Assembly: GCF_001519065.1 (NCBI RefSeq)
Contig: NZ_KQ954262.1
Coordinates: 82,546-146,545 of the forward strand
DNA length: 64,000 nucleotides
Direction: 5' to 3'
DNA from: Novosphingobium sp. FSW06-99
GTDB taxonomy: Bacteria; Pseudomonadota; Alphaproteobacteria; Sphingomonadales; Sphingomonadaceae
Shown here: positions 25,700 through 34,759 of the stretch, one piece after another
Layout: every line of letters begins with the position of its first letter
How positions within the stretch are numbered: position 1 is the stretch's first letter
Program-made: the position numbers and the translations under genes
Notes under the pieces: generated by a model
What the model was told of the DNA's origin: nothing
Seen by the model: only the letters and a program-made list of their open reading frames with translations
The model's database searches: none

Positions 25700-25948
25700 C
25701 TAGTTCAGGCTTTCGCGCTCGGCCTGCATGCGCACAACCAGCGCCTCGATCTCGTCGGGGTTAAGGATCCAGGTGCGCGTCTTGCGACCCGCGCGCGCCA
25801 CGGGCTGGGTCAACAGGATGCGCGCCTGTTCGCGGGCAAACGGCTTGAACAGCGCAAAATGCATCACGCAATCGCGGATGGTGCCGATGATCGGCGTCTT
25901 GCCGTCGAGATCGATCATCGTCGCGGGTTGATCCCAGGGTATCGTCAT
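25700..25948 (-). CDS. Small conserved-looking hypothetical protein
   Basis: An 82-residue frame beginning MTIPWDQPATMIDLDGKTPI, four bases after the mmsB stop and in the same direction. It is rich in charged residues and ends with a helical segment (NPDEIEALVVRMQAERESLN). Its position at the end of the mmsA-mmsB operon, its own ATG and the convergent hairpin after it support a real gene. I do not recognise a domain, and no function is proposed. Confidence 0.62.
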   Translation of the reverse strand: MTIPWDQPATMIDLDGKTPIIGTIRDCVMHFALFKPFAREQARILLTQPVARAGRKTRTWILNPDEIEALVVRMQAERESLN

Positions 25949-25952
25949 CGTG

Positions 25953-26822
25953 TCAAAAGGTCTCGATAATCGCCGAAAAATCGAGGCCCGCCTTGCCGGA
26001 TTCAACGAATGCGGCATAGAGCGCCTCGGCCTTTTCGCCCATTGGCACAGTTGCGCCGACATCGCCAGCGGCCTGCATCGCCAGCCGCAAATCCTTGAGC
26101 ATCAGCGCGCTGGCAAATCCGCCCTGATAGGCGTTGTCGGCGGGTGTCACCGGGCCGACGCCGGGCACCGGGCAATAGCTCGTCATCGACCAGCACTGTC
26201 CCGACGCCTTTGACGAAATGTCGAAAAAGGTCTGCAAGTCGAGCCCGAGCTTTTCGGCCATGGCGAACGTCTCGCACGTCGCGACCATCGAGGCGCCCAG
26301 CAGCATGTTGTTGCAGATCTTGGCCGCCTGCCCCGCGCCAGCATCCCCGGCGTGGATCACCGCCTTGCCCATCTCCGCCAGCACGGGTTGCGCGGCGGCG
26401 AAATCGTCTGCCGCGCCGCCGACCATGAAGGTCAACGTGCCGGCATTGGCCGCCGCGATGCCCCCCGAAACGGGGGCATCGACAAAGCGATACCCCTGCG
26501 CGGTGGCCGCGCCTGCGACATCGCGCGCGCTGGCCACGTCGATTGTCGAACAATCGATCAGCAGCGCGCCTGCCGGGGCCTTGCCCAGCACTGCGTCGGC
26601 ATAGACTGCGCGCACGATTGCGCCGTTGGGCAGCATCGTCAACACCACATCGGCATCGGCGACCGCGTCGGCGGCAGCATCATGCGTGGTGCAACCCGCT
26701 TCGCGTGCCCGCGCCAGGGCCTCGGCCGACAGGTCGAACGCCTGCACCGCATGCCCGGCCTTGACCAGGTTGGCGGCCATGCCGCCGCCCATGTTGCCCA
26801 ATCCGATAAACCCGATACGCAT
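25953..26822 (-). CDS. mmsB: 3-hydroxyisobutyrate dehydrogenase
   Basis: A 289-residue NAD-dependent beta-hydroxyacid dehydrogenase oxidising 3-hydroxyisobutyrate to methylmalonate semialdehyde in valine breakdown. The Rossmann motif MRIGFIGLGNMGGGMAANL opens the protein; DAPVSGGIAAANAGTL is the substrate-binding block; GAGQAAKICNNMLL contains the catalytic lysine. The ATG at 26822 starts exactly at the Rossmann strand. It lies 35 bases downstream of mmsA, whose product handles its product, and ahead of a small hypothetical gene. Confidence 0.94.
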   Translation of the reverse strand: MRIGFIGLGNMGGGMAANLVKAGHAVQAFDLSAEALARAREAGCTTHDAAADAVADADVVLTMLPNGAIVRAVYADAVLGKAPAGALLIDCSTIDVASARDVAGAATAQGYRFVDAPVSGGIAAANAGTLTFMVGGAADDFAAAQPVLAEMGKAVIHAGDAGAGQAAKICNNMLLGASMVATCETFAMAEKLGLDLQTFFDISSKASGQCWSMTSYCPVPGVGPVTPADNAYQGGFASALMLKDLRLAMQAAGDVGATVPMGEKAEALYAAFVESGKAGLDFSAIIETF

Positions 26823-26857
26823 GTCTGGCGGCCTTTGTCTGGGGATGTCCTGCGCGA

Positions 26858-28357
26858 TCAGGCCATGGTCGGGATGACGAAGGCGTTGCCGCCATCGACC
26901 GACCCGTCGGGCCAGCGCTGCGTGATCGTCTTGACCTTGGTCCAGAACTTGACGCCTTCCATGCCGTGCTGGTTGGTATCGCCAAACGCCGAACGCTTCC
27001 AACCGCCAAACGTGTGATAGGCCACCGGCACCGGGATCGGCACGTTGATGCCGACCATGCCGACATTGACCCGCGCGGCGAATTCGCGTGCGGCATGGCC
27101 GTTGCGGGTAAAGATTGCCACGCCATTGCCATACTGGTGCTTGCTGGCGAGCGAGACAGCCGTCTCGAAATCATCGGCGCGCACGATCTGCAGCACGGGG
27201 CCGAAAATCTCGTTGTGATAGCTGTCCATGTCGGGCGTGACATGGTCGAGCAATGTCGGCCCGACGAAAAAGCCGTTTTCATGGCCCTGCAAGGCAAACC
27301 CGCGTCCATCGACAACCAGTTCGCTGCCTTCCTCGATCGCGCGCGCGATCCAGCTTTCGATCTTGGCCTTGTGCGCGGCGGTGACCACCGGGCCATAATG
27401 CGCCTCGGCATCGGTCGACACGCCGACTTTCAGCGCCTCGATCGCCGGGATCAGTTTGGACCGCAACCGGTCGGCGGTGTCGGCGCCCACCGGCACCACC
27501 ACCGGCAGCGCCATGCAGCGTTCACCCGCCGAACCGAACGCGGCGCCCGCCAGATCCTTGACCACCTGATCCAGATCGGCGTCGGGCATGACGATGCCAT
27601 GGTTCTTGGCCCCGCCCATCGCCTGGACCCGCTTGCCGTTGGCCGCGCCGCGCTGATAGACATAGTTGGCAATATCCGACGATCCGACAAAGCTGACCGC
27701 GCCGATCGCAGGATGATCGAGGATCGCATCGACCATTTCCTTGTCGCCATGCACGACCTGGAAGATGCCTTCGGGCAGTCCGGCCTCGATGAACAGTTCG
27801 GCCAGCCGCACCGGCACCGAAGGATCACGTTCCGAAGGCTTGCAGATGAACGCATTGCCACACGCAATCGCCACCGCCGACATCCACAGCGGGATCATCG
27901 CGGGGAAATTGAACGGGGTGATCCCCGCACCGATGCCGACCGGCTGCCGCATCGAATAGACATCGATGCCCGGCCCGGCGCCTTGGGTATATTCGCCCTT
28001 CAGAGCGTGGGGGATGCCGCAGGCGAATTCCACCACTTCCAGCCCGCGCTGGATATCGCCCTTCGAATCCGCGATCACTTTGCCGTGTTCGCTCGACAAC
28101 AGATGGGCAAGCGTGTCCATTTCGGCCTCGACCAGTTCCTTGAACCGGAACATCACGCGCGCGCGCCGCTGCGGATTGGTCGCCGCCCAGGCCGGCTGCG
28201 CCGCCTCGGCCGCCGCCACTGCGCGATCGAGCACGGCCTGATCACCCAGCGCGACATGCGCCTGAACCGCGCCGGTATTGGGATCGAACACCTCGGCCTG
28301 ACGGCTGCCCGAATGGCCGCCGGTGCCGCCGGCGATGAAATGATCGATCACGCGCAT
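26858..28357 (-). CDS. mmsA: Methylmalonate-semialdehyde dehydrogenase (acylating)
   Basis: A 499-residue aldehyde dehydrogenase that converts methylmalonate (or malonate) semialdehyde plus CoA to propionyl-CoA or acetyl-CoA and CO2. Diagnostic blocks are GITPFNFPAMIPLWM, FVGSSDIANYVY and GSAGERCMALPVVV with the nucleophilic cysteine, followed by the C-terminal HTFGGWKRSAFGDTNQHG. The ATG at 28357 has GAGAAGGA upstream; an open extension of 28 residues is not family-like. With mmsB it forms the distal valine pathway. A LysR gene diverges about 100 bases upstream and probably controls it. Confidence 0.95.
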   Translation of the reverse strand: MRVIDHFIAGGTGGHSGSRQAEVFDPNTGAVQAHVALGDQAVLDRAVAAAEAAQPAWAATNPQRRARVMFRFKELVEAEMDTLAHLLSSEHGKVIADSKGDIQRGLEVVEFACGIPHALKGEYTQGAGPGIDVYSMRQPVGIGAGITPFNFPAMIPLWMSAVAIACGNAFICKPSERDPSVPVRLAELFIEAGLPEGIFQVVHGDKEMVDAILDHPAIGAVSFVGSSDIANYVYQRGAANGKRVQAMGGAKNHGIVMPDADLDQVVKDLAGAAFGSAGERCMALPVVVPVGADTADRLRSKLIPAIEALKVGVSTDAEAHYGPVVTAAHKAKIESWIARAIEEGSELVVDGRGFALQGHENGFFVGPTLLDHVTPDMDSYHNEIFGPVLQIVRADDFETAVSLASKHQYGNGVAIFTRNGHAAREFAARVNVGMVGINVPIPVPVAYHTFGGWKRSAFGDTNQHGMEGVKFWTKVKTITQRWPDGSVDGGNAFVIPTMA

Positions 28358-28446
28358 ATCGAATTCCTTCTCTCCCGCCGTCACGGCGCCAGATGCTGCC
28401 TGCACGCGCCCAGACTTGCACGCAAGCCCTGAAAATGCCACTCATG

Positions 28447-28462
28447 CTTGCAATTATGCAAG
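28447..28462. promoter_or_regulatory. Dyad at the LysR gene start
   Basis: CTTGCA (28447-28452) and TGCAAG (28457-28462) are perfect arms around ATTA, overlapping the proposed ATG at 28456. It lies between mmsA and the divergent LysR gene and could be a LysR binding site, or part of the coding start if an upstream ATG is used. Confidence 0.35.
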
Positions 28463-29355
28463 TATCCGACTGGAACGACTATCAGGCCTTTCTGGCCATC
28501 GCGCGCGCCGGTCAGATGGCGCGTGCGGCAGTGGCGATGGGGGTCGATGCGGCCACGGTCGGGCGTCGTTTGCGGCGGCTGGAGGCGCGGCTGGGCGTCA
28601 CTTTGTTCGAACAGACGCGCGAGGGCCAGATCCTGACCGAACCGGGCGAAACGCTGCTGGCCGAAGTGGAGGCAATGGCGCAGGCCGCCAACCGCATTGC
28701 CGACAACGTGACAGTCGGCGCAGGCCCCGCCGGGCTGTTGCGGGTCAGCCTGACCGAGGGGTTTGCCGCCGCCATCGTTGCCCCCGCAATCGGCGATTTT
28801 GCGGCCAGCCACCCCCGCCTGATGGTCGATCTGGTCGCCTCGACCGGATTGCTCAGCCCGTCAAAGCGCGAGGCAGACCTGGCCGTCACGCTGTCGCGCC
28901 CGCGCGCCGGGCCGGTGATCGCGGGCAAGCTGTCGGACTATACCTTGCGGCTCTATGCCCGGCGCACCTATTGCGAGGCGCGCGGCATGCCCGACAGCCC
29001 GGCGGCGCTGGCGCGCGATCACACCCTGATCGGCTATGTGCCCGATCTGCTCTATGCGCCCGAACTGCGCTATCTGGCCGAGTTTCAGCCGGGCATGGCG
29101 GCAACCGTGCGATCGACATCGGTGCTGACACAACAGCGCATGATCGCCGCCGGCGCGGGCATCGGCGTGTTGCCCTGTTTCCTGGGCGATGCCGATCCCG
29201 CACTGTGCCCGGTGCTGCCCGAACGCCTGATCACCCGCACGTTCTGGCTGGTGACGCACAAGGACACCCACAATCTGGCCCGCGTGCAAGTGTTCAAGGC
29301 CTGGCTCGGCGATCTGGTCATGCAGCATCGACAGCGGTTGCTGGCGGGGCAATAA
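28456..29355 (+). CDS. LysR family transcriptional regulator
   Basis: A 299-residue regulator with an N-terminal winged helix (DWNDYQAFLAIARAGQMARAA through TVGRRLRRLEARLGVTLFEQ, with the usual T-V-GRR recognition helix) and a periplasmic-binding-protein-like effector domain. It diverges from mmsA, which suggests control of mmsAB and response to a valine-pathway intermediate. The start is uncertain: ATGs at 28435, 28444 and 28456 are all in frame, and 28456 gives the most typical N-terminus. None has a clear ribosome site. Confidence 0.86.
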   Translation: MQVSDWNDYQAFLAIARAGQMARAAVAMGVDAATVGRRLRRLEARLGVTLFEQTREGQILTEPGETLLAEVEAMAQAANRIADNVTVGAGPAGLLRVSLTEGFAAAIVAPAIGDFAASHPRLMVDLVASTGLLSPSKREADLAVTLSRPRAGPVIAGKLSDYTLRLYARRTYCEARGMPDSPAALARDHTLIGYVPDLLYAPELRYLAEFQPGMAATVRSTSVLTQQRMIAAGAGIGVLPCFLGDADPALCPVLPERLITRTFWLVTHKDTHNLARVQVFKAWLGDLVMQHRQRLLAGQ

Positions 29356-29358
29356 ACA

Positions 29359-30303
29359 TCAACCGACAGGCTGCGCGGCAAACGCCCGCCGCAGGAAATC
29401 GATCACAACCGCCATGTTGGCGGGCGTGTCGAATGCGCTGTCGGCATGGACAGCGCCTGTGCGCACTTGCAGAATGGCACGTCCCGGCCCCGCCACGGCG
29501 TTGACCCGGTCGGCCAGAATGCGGCTTTGCAGCGGAGGCACGACGCAATCGGCGCTGCCATGCTGCAACAACAGCGGCGGGGTGGCGCGATTGGCGTATG
29601 TCAGCGGATTGGCCTGCGCCACCAGGAGCGCAACGGCGGTGATACGGCCGCCCAGATAGCGCGATTCCGGGCTGTCGGCAGCGCTGTGGGTCTGGGCCGA
29701 CGCCTTGCACCCGGCGGCGCGCAATTGCGGGTCCATCGCCAGAAAATCGGTCGGGCCATACATCGACACCACCGCGCTGACCCGGTCATCGGCGCCGGGC
29801 GCGCGCGCGGCGGGATCGTCGAACAGGCCGACACCATGGCTCATGCCCGCATCGAGCGCGATATTGGCCCCCGCCGACTGGCCCCACAACGCGATCCGCG
29901 CGGGATCGATGCGATAGCGCGGCGCATTGGCCCTGACGAAGCGCACCGCCGATTTCATGTCGCGCACTGCCGCCGGAAAATGCGCCTCGCCACTCATCCG
30001 GTAATCGATGCTGACCAGCGCGATGCCCGCCGCGTTCAGGGCATTGACGTCATCGCGAAAGCCGCGCCCCGACAGACGTTTGTCGCCAAACGCAAAGGCA
30101 CCGCCATGGGCGAATATCAGCGCGGGAAATGGCCCTGCCCCTTGCGGCAGATAGATGTCGAGACGCTGCCCGGGCGATGCGCGACCATAGGCAAGATTGG
30201 CATAATCGGGTTTGCGCGCCTGTTCGACATAGACCCGCAGGCCCACCACCAGCGCCACAACCGCCAGCATGATCAAGCCCCACCGCAGCAACCGCCTGCC
30301 CAT
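29359..30303 (-). CDS. Alpha/beta hydrolase, membrane-anchored esterase type
   Basis: A 314-residue enzyme with one hydrophobic N-terminal segment (about residues 8-24), either a signal anchor or an uncleaved leader, then a BD-FAE/HSL-like hydrolase domain. HGGAFAFG supplies the oxyanion hole and WGQSAGANIAL the nucleophile serine. DCVVPP and VHADSAFD supply the likely acid and histidine. It converges tail to tail, three bases apart, with the LysR gene. Its substrate is unknown; a role in carbohydrate ester removal is possible given the glucuronate genes nearby. Confidence 0.82.
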   Translation of the reverse strand: MGRRLLRWGLIMLAVVALVVGLRVYVEQARKPDYANLAYGRASPGQRLDIYLPQGAGPFPALIFAHGGAFAFGDKRLSGRGFRDDVNALNAAGIALVSIDYRMSGEAHFPAAVRDMKSAVRFVRANAPRYRIDPARIALWGQSAGANIALDAGMSHGVGLFDDPAARAPGADDRVSAVVSMYGPTDFLAMDPQLRAAGCKASAQTHSAADSPESRYLGGRITAVALLVAQANPLTYANRATPPLLLQHGSADCVVPPLQSRILADRVNAVAGPGRAILQVRTGAVHADSAFDTPANMAVVIDFLRRAFAAQPVG

Positions 30304-30424
30304 TAACGCGCTCCTTCACCCATCCGCACGGCCATCGCGGCTACCAGTATCGGCACACAGATGATACCGGACAGCACCACTCATAAAAGCCCCCACGGCG
30401 GCTCGACAACAAGGAGGCACTTTC

Positions 30425-31456
30425 GTGAAACGGATCGGGGTCGGGATCGTGGGCAATGGCATGGCCACACGGGTGTTCCATGCGCCCTATATCCGCGCGG
30501 TGCCGGCGCTCGATCTGCGCGCGGTGGTGTCGCGGCACGCCGATGCCGCCGCGCCGGTGCCCGGGGTTGCGCTGGTCAACGATATCGCGGCGCTGCTCGA
30601 CGATCCGGCAATCGAACTGGTGGTCATCGCCACGCCCAGCGGCACCCATGCCGAATTGGCGCGGCGTGCGCTCGACAGCGGGCGGCATGTGGTGGTGGAA
30701 AAGCCGTTTGCGCAGGATCTGAACGAAGCCCGCGCACTGACCGGACTTGCCGCCGCGCGCGGGCGCATCGCGGCGGTGTTTCACAACCGCCGCTGGGACA
30801 GCGATTTCCTGGCGGTGCGCGCGGCCATCGCCAGTGGCCTGATCGGCCCCGTGGTGCATTTCGAATCGCGGTTCGACCGGTTTCGCCCCGCCCCGCGCGA
30901 CCGCTGGCGCGAAAATGGCGGGCCAGGATCGGGCGTATGGGTCGATCTGGGGCCGCATCTGATCGATCAGGCGCTGTTGCTGTTCGGCACTCCCACCGCC
31001 GTCACCGCCGATCTGGCCGCGCTGCGCCCCGGTGGGCGCGCCGACGACTGGGCGCACGTCACGCTGCACTATCCCGACCGGCGGGTGGTGCTGGGGGCCA
31101 GCATGTGCGTGGCAGGCGGCACGCCCCGCTTTGCCGTGCACGGGCTGGCCGGTTCGCTGATCAAGCATGGCCTCGACCCGCAAGAGGCGCAATCGGTCGC
31201 CGGGCTTACCCCCGATGCGCCCGATTGGGGCCGCGATCCCGAACCCCTGCACCATTGGGATGCCGCCGGGGCCCGGCACATGATCATGGCCCCGCGCGGA
31301 TGCCAGCCGACATTTTATGCGATGATGGCGCAGGCTTGTCTGGGCCAGGGCGCGCCGCCGACCACCCCCGATCAGATCCTGGCGGTGCAAACCGTGCTCG
31401 ACACCGCCATAGTCTCGGCGCGGCTGGGCCGCACTTTGCCGATCGAACCCGCCTGA
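30425..31456 (+). CDS. Gfo/Idh/MocA family oxidoreductase
   Basis: A 343-residue NAD(P)-dependent dehydrogenase. The Rossmann motif VGIVGNGMATRVFHAPYIR is at the N-terminus, the EKPF motif appears as VVEKPFAQD, and the C-terminal domain carries VDLGPHLIDQALLLFG with the catalytic-His position typical of the family. The start is a GTG at 30425 with a perfect AAGGAGG seven bases upstream. Family members oxidise sugars, inositols or uronic acid derivatives. It sits beside a glucuronate regulon, so a sugar substrate is likely. It converges on the GH3 gene 12 bases away. Confidence 0.88.
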   Translation: MKRIGVGIVGNGMATRVFHAPYIRAVPALDLRAVVSRHADAAAPVPGVALVNDIAALLDDPAIELVVIATPSGTHAELARRALDSGRHVVVEKPFAQDLNEARALTGLAAARGRIAAVFHNRRWDSDFLAVRAAIASGLIGPVVHFESRFDRFRPAPRDRWRENGGPGSGVWVDLGPHLIDQALLLFGTPTAVTADLAALRPGGRADDWAHVTLHYPDRRVVLGASMCVAGGTPRFAVHGLAGSLIKHGLDPQEAQSVAGLTPDAPDWGRDPEPLHHWDAAGARHMIMAPRGCQPTFYAMMAQACLGQGAPPTTPDQILAVQTVLDTAIVSARLGRTLPIEPA

Positions 31457-31468
31457 CGATGCGGCGGT

Positions 31469-33664
31469 TCAATCACGCCAGGTACGGGCAGGCTCGGTCG
31501 CGGTGACCGGTGCCGACAGATGCGCGGCATCGTCTCCCATTGCAAAGCCATAGCGGCCAGCGTTCAGGTGCCACCCCTTGGCGGTCCAGTCGGCCAACAG
31601 GCGCGGATCGATGGTCAGGCTGACCTTGCGGCTTTCACCGGCGGCCAGGTCGACCCGCTGAAACCCGACCAGGCGCTGTTTGGCCGCGCCGTTGCGGCTG
31701 ACCAGATAGACTTGCGCCACTGTCGCCCCGGCCCTGGCGCCAGTGTTGGTCACGGTCAGGCTGGCATGGAGGCCATCGACGGTCAGCCCGCTGCTGGCAA
31801 ATGTGGTATAGCTGAGGCCATAGCCGAACGGAAACAGCGGCTTTGCCCCGGTGCGGGCAAACCAGCGATAGCCGACATCTGACCCTTCGATGTCGTAATT
31901 GGCCGACAGCCTGGCATCGGGCGTTGGCGGATCACCGGCAAAATTGGGTTCGAGCGTGGCATAGCCATCGATGTCGTGGCGCGGCAACTGGTCGGTGCCG
32001 GCCGGGAACGTCACCGGCAGATGGCCCGAAGGATTGGTCTGGCCGAACAGCACAGAGGCGATCGCCTCACCCCCGCGCGCGCCGGGATACCATGCCTCCA
32101 GCACCGCCGCCGTCTTGTCGAGCCACGGCATCGTCACCGGATTGCCGGTTTCGAGCACCACGACCGTGTGCGGGTTGGCTGCGGCGACTGCGGCGATCAG
32201 CGCGTCCTGTCCTTCGGGCAGCGCCAGATCGGCCTGGTCGAGCCCTTCGGTGGCCCATTTGGTGGCAAACACGATGACCACATCGGCCTTTCGGGCCTGC
32301 GCCACGGCATCGGACAGTTCGTAGCCGTCGCGATAGGTCACGGTGGCGGCGGGGGCCAGCGCGCGAATCGCCTTGAGCGGCGACGAACGGTGGTATGATC
32401 GCGCGGTCAGCGCGGCAAACGGGCCATCCTCGCCCGCCGGGATTGTCAAAGCGGGGCCGCGATCGCCCTGCACCTGGCTCGATCCGGCGCCCGACATCAC
32501 ACCGACGCTGGCAAAGCCGCCGATCACCACGATGCGTTTGGCGCTGGCCGCCAGCGGCAGCACGCCCGCATCGTTCTTCAGCAGCACGATGCCCTGTTTG
32601 GCCGCATCGAACGCGACATCGCCATCGGCTTTGAAATCGATCGCGCCGCCCGGATTGGCCGGATACTTATCGAGCCCACTGGCATAGATCGCGGTCAGCA
32701 CGCGGGTATCCATGTCGTCGAGACGGCGGGCCACAGCCTTGTCACCGGTAGCAGCCGCTTCCAGCGTCTTGCCCAGAAACACTGCCGGATCGAGCTGTTC
32801 GCCCGATTGCTGATCGAGCCCGTGCAACGCCGCCGCCATGCCCGGCACCGCGCCCCAGTCGGACATCACAAAGCCGTCCCAGCGCCAGTCCTTTTTCAAC
32901 ACCGTGTTCAACAGCCAGTCGCTGTCGCAGGCGTGCTGGCCGTTGACGACATTGTAGGCGCACATCACGCTGCCCGGATGGCCGATTTCGATACCGATTT
33001 CGAACGCCAGCAGATCGCTTTCGCGCGCCGCCGCCTCACCAATGCGGATATCGACGAACTTGCGCCCAGTTTCCTGGCCGTTGAGCGCGAAATGCTTGAT
33101 CGTCGAAATGATGTGGTTCGACTGGACGCCGTTGATTGCCGCACCGACCAATGTGCCGGTCAGCAGCGGATCTTCGGACAGATATTCGAACGTGCGCCCG
33201 TTGCGCGGATCGCGGGTCAGGTTGGCGCCGCCTGCCAGCAACACGTTGAACCCCTTGGCGCGCGCTTCGCCGCCGATCATCGCGCCGCCGCGCCGCAGAA
33301 CCTCGGGGTTCCAGGTTGCCGCCTGGGCAATGCCAGATGGCATCGCGGTCGCACCATCGTGACGCAGCCCGCCCACCCATGCCACGCCAAGGCTGGCATC
33401 GGTTTCCCTCAGCGCGGGAACACCCAGCCGCGCCACCCCCGCGACATAGCCCGCACCGGGAACCGCTTCGGCGGGTACAACCGTGCCGGGAATGAACGGC
33501 AGCGGCATGATCCCGTGCGTCAACACCACTTTCTCGTCGGCGGTCATCTGCTGGACCGTGGCCGCGGCCCTGGCGCCGGGTGCGGTATCGGCTGTCGCCA
33601 CATGGGGCATTGCCAAGGCGATCACAGCGGCGGAACAGGGGAATGTCTTGCGTGATTTCAACAT
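31469..33664 (-). CDS. GH3 beta-glycosidase (beta-glucosidase type), secreted
   Basis: A 731-residue retaining glycoside hydrolase with a signal peptide ending near VATAD. The N-terminal TIM barrel includes the KHFALNGQETGR substrate-binding block and FVMSDWGAV with nucleophile Asp269. The second alpha/beta domain and a C-terminal fibronectin-III-like domain (TNTGARAGATVAQVY) follow, giving the full bglX-like layout. The ATG at 33664 has GGTGAGAG upstream. It lies 81 bases downstream of kdgK on the same strand and may share the uronate operon. It probably cleaves beta-linked glucosides or xylosides in the periplasm. Confidence 0.92.
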   Translation of the reverse strand: MLKSRKTFPCSAAVIALAMPHVATADTAPGARAAATVQQMTADEKVVLTHGIMPLPFIPGTVVPAEAVPGAGYVAGVARLGVPALRETDASLGVAWVGGLRHDGATAMPSGIAQAATWNPEVLRRGGAMIGGEARAKGFNVLLAGGANLTRDPRNGRTFEYLSEDPLLTGTLVGAAINGVQSNHIISTIKHFALNGQETGRKFVDIRIGEAAARESDLLAFEIGIEIGHPGSVMCAYNVVNGQHACDSDWLLNTVLKKDWRWDGFVMSDWGAVPGMAAALHGLDQQSGEQLDPAVFLGKTLEAAATGDKAVARRLDDMDTRVLTAIYASGLDKYPANPGGAIDFKADGDVAFDAAKQGIVLLKNDAGVLPLAASAKRIVVIGGFASVGVMSGAGSSQVQGDRGPALTIPAGEDGPFAALTARSYHRSSPLKAIRALAPAATVTYRDGYELSDAVAQARKADVVIVFATKWATEGLDQADLALPEGQDALIAAVAAANPHTVVVLETGNPVTMPWLDKTAAVLEAWYPGARGGEAIASVLFGQTNPSGHLPVTFPAGTDQLPRHDIDGYATLEPNFAGDPPTPDARLSANYDIEGSDVGYRWFARTGAKPLFPFGYGLSYTTFASSGLTVDGLHASLTVTNTGARAGATVAQVYLVSRNGAAKQRLVGFQRVDLAAGESRKVSLTIDPRLLADWTAKGWHLNAGRYGFAMGDDAAHLSAPVTATEPARTWRD

Positions 33665-33745
33665 GCTCTCACCGATCCTTCCTGTGGGGATGGCGCAGCT
33701 TTCCCAGCATCGTGCCCGGTTCGTCAATCGTGAACTGCCTTCGCC

Positions 33746-34759
33746 CTAGCGGCTGACATCGCCCCCCTGCCCGGTAAATGCAGCCAGTTCAGCGGGGCTG
33801 ATCCGGCAGAAATCGCCAGGAATGGCATGCTTGAGCGCACCAAGCGCAAGCCCGGTCTGTGCCATCCCGCCAGTATCCTGCCCCAACAACCAGCCATGCA
33901 GCACGCCCGCAGCAAAGGCATCGCCGGTGCCGATGCGATCGACGATATCGGTGATATCCAGTGCCTGGGTCTGGTGGCACGCATCGCGGGTGTCGACGCG
34001 CGCGGCCAGCCGGTGATGGCTTTGGCTGACTGTCTGGCGCGCGGTCGATGCCATCAGCCGCAGCCGGGGAAACAGCGCAAAGGCCGCCTCGGCGGCCTCA
34101 CGCCTGCGTTCGGGGCCGTCGCCCGAAAAGGCCCGCCCCGTCAGCAGCGCCACGTCGCGGTGCCCGGCGAACAGGATATCGGCCTCGGCCATCAGCCCGT
34201 GCATCGCCGCGCGCGGATCACTGTCCCACGCGTTCCACAGCGTTTCGCGGTAATTGGGATCAAAACTGATCGGCACCCCCGCCCGGCGCGCGGCGGCCAT
34301 CGCGGCCTGCGCCAGCGCCAGACCGTTGGGGCCAAGCGCGGCGGTGATCCCGCTCAGATGCAGCAGCCGCGCCCCATCCATCAGCGTGTCGAAATCGAAC
34401 CGGTCGGGCGCGATCGTCGCAAATGTCGAGCCCGCGCGGTCATAAGTCACGCGTGAGGCGCGCAGACTGGCGCCGGTTTCCAGCATATAAAGCCCCATCC
34501 GTCCGGGCCCGCGCACCACGCCGCGCGTATCGATCCCGCTGGCCAGCAAGGCCGACAGCGCGCGATCGCCCAGTGGATTGTCGGGCAAAGCGGTTGCCAT
34601 GCGACAGGGCCAGCCCAGCGCGCTCAGCGCGACGCCAACATTGGCCTCGGCCCCGCCGACCACCACCTCAAGGGTTTGCGTATCGGCAAACGGGCGGCCC
34701 GCCGGAGTTGCCAGACGCAGCAGCATTTCCCCGAAACAGACGATCGCGCCATCAGTCAT
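33746..34759 (-). CDS. kdgK: 2-dehydro-3-deoxygluconokinase (PfkB family)
   Basis: A 337-residue sugar kinase. The N-terminal block IVCFGEMLLRL, the central VGGAEANVGVALSALG and the C-terminal GTGDAFAAGVLHG anion-hole and catalytic-Asp motif identify a ribokinase/PfkB enzyme, and the N-terminus matches KDG kinases. It would phosphorylate KDG from the ManD reaction to KDPG. The ATG overlaps the uxuB stop (ATGA). No KDPG aldolase gene is in the window. Assignment to KDG rather than another ketose rests on both sequence and operon. Confidence 0.9.
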   Translation of the reverse strand: MTDGAIVCFGEMLLRLATPAGRPFADTQTLEVVVGGAEANVGVALSALGWPCRMATALPDNPLGDRALSALLASGIDTRGVVRGPGRMGLYMLETGASLRASRVTYDRAGSTFATIAPDRFDFDTLMDGARLLHLSGITAALGPNGLALAQAAMAAARRAGVPISFDPNYRETLWNAWDSDPRAAMHGLMAEADILFAGHRDVALLTGRAFSGDGPERRREAAEAAFALFPRLRLMASTARQTVSQSHHRLAARVDTRDACHQTQALDITDIVDRIGTGDAFAAGVLHGWLLGQDTGGMAQTGLALGALKHAIPGDFCRISPAELAAFTGQGGDVSR

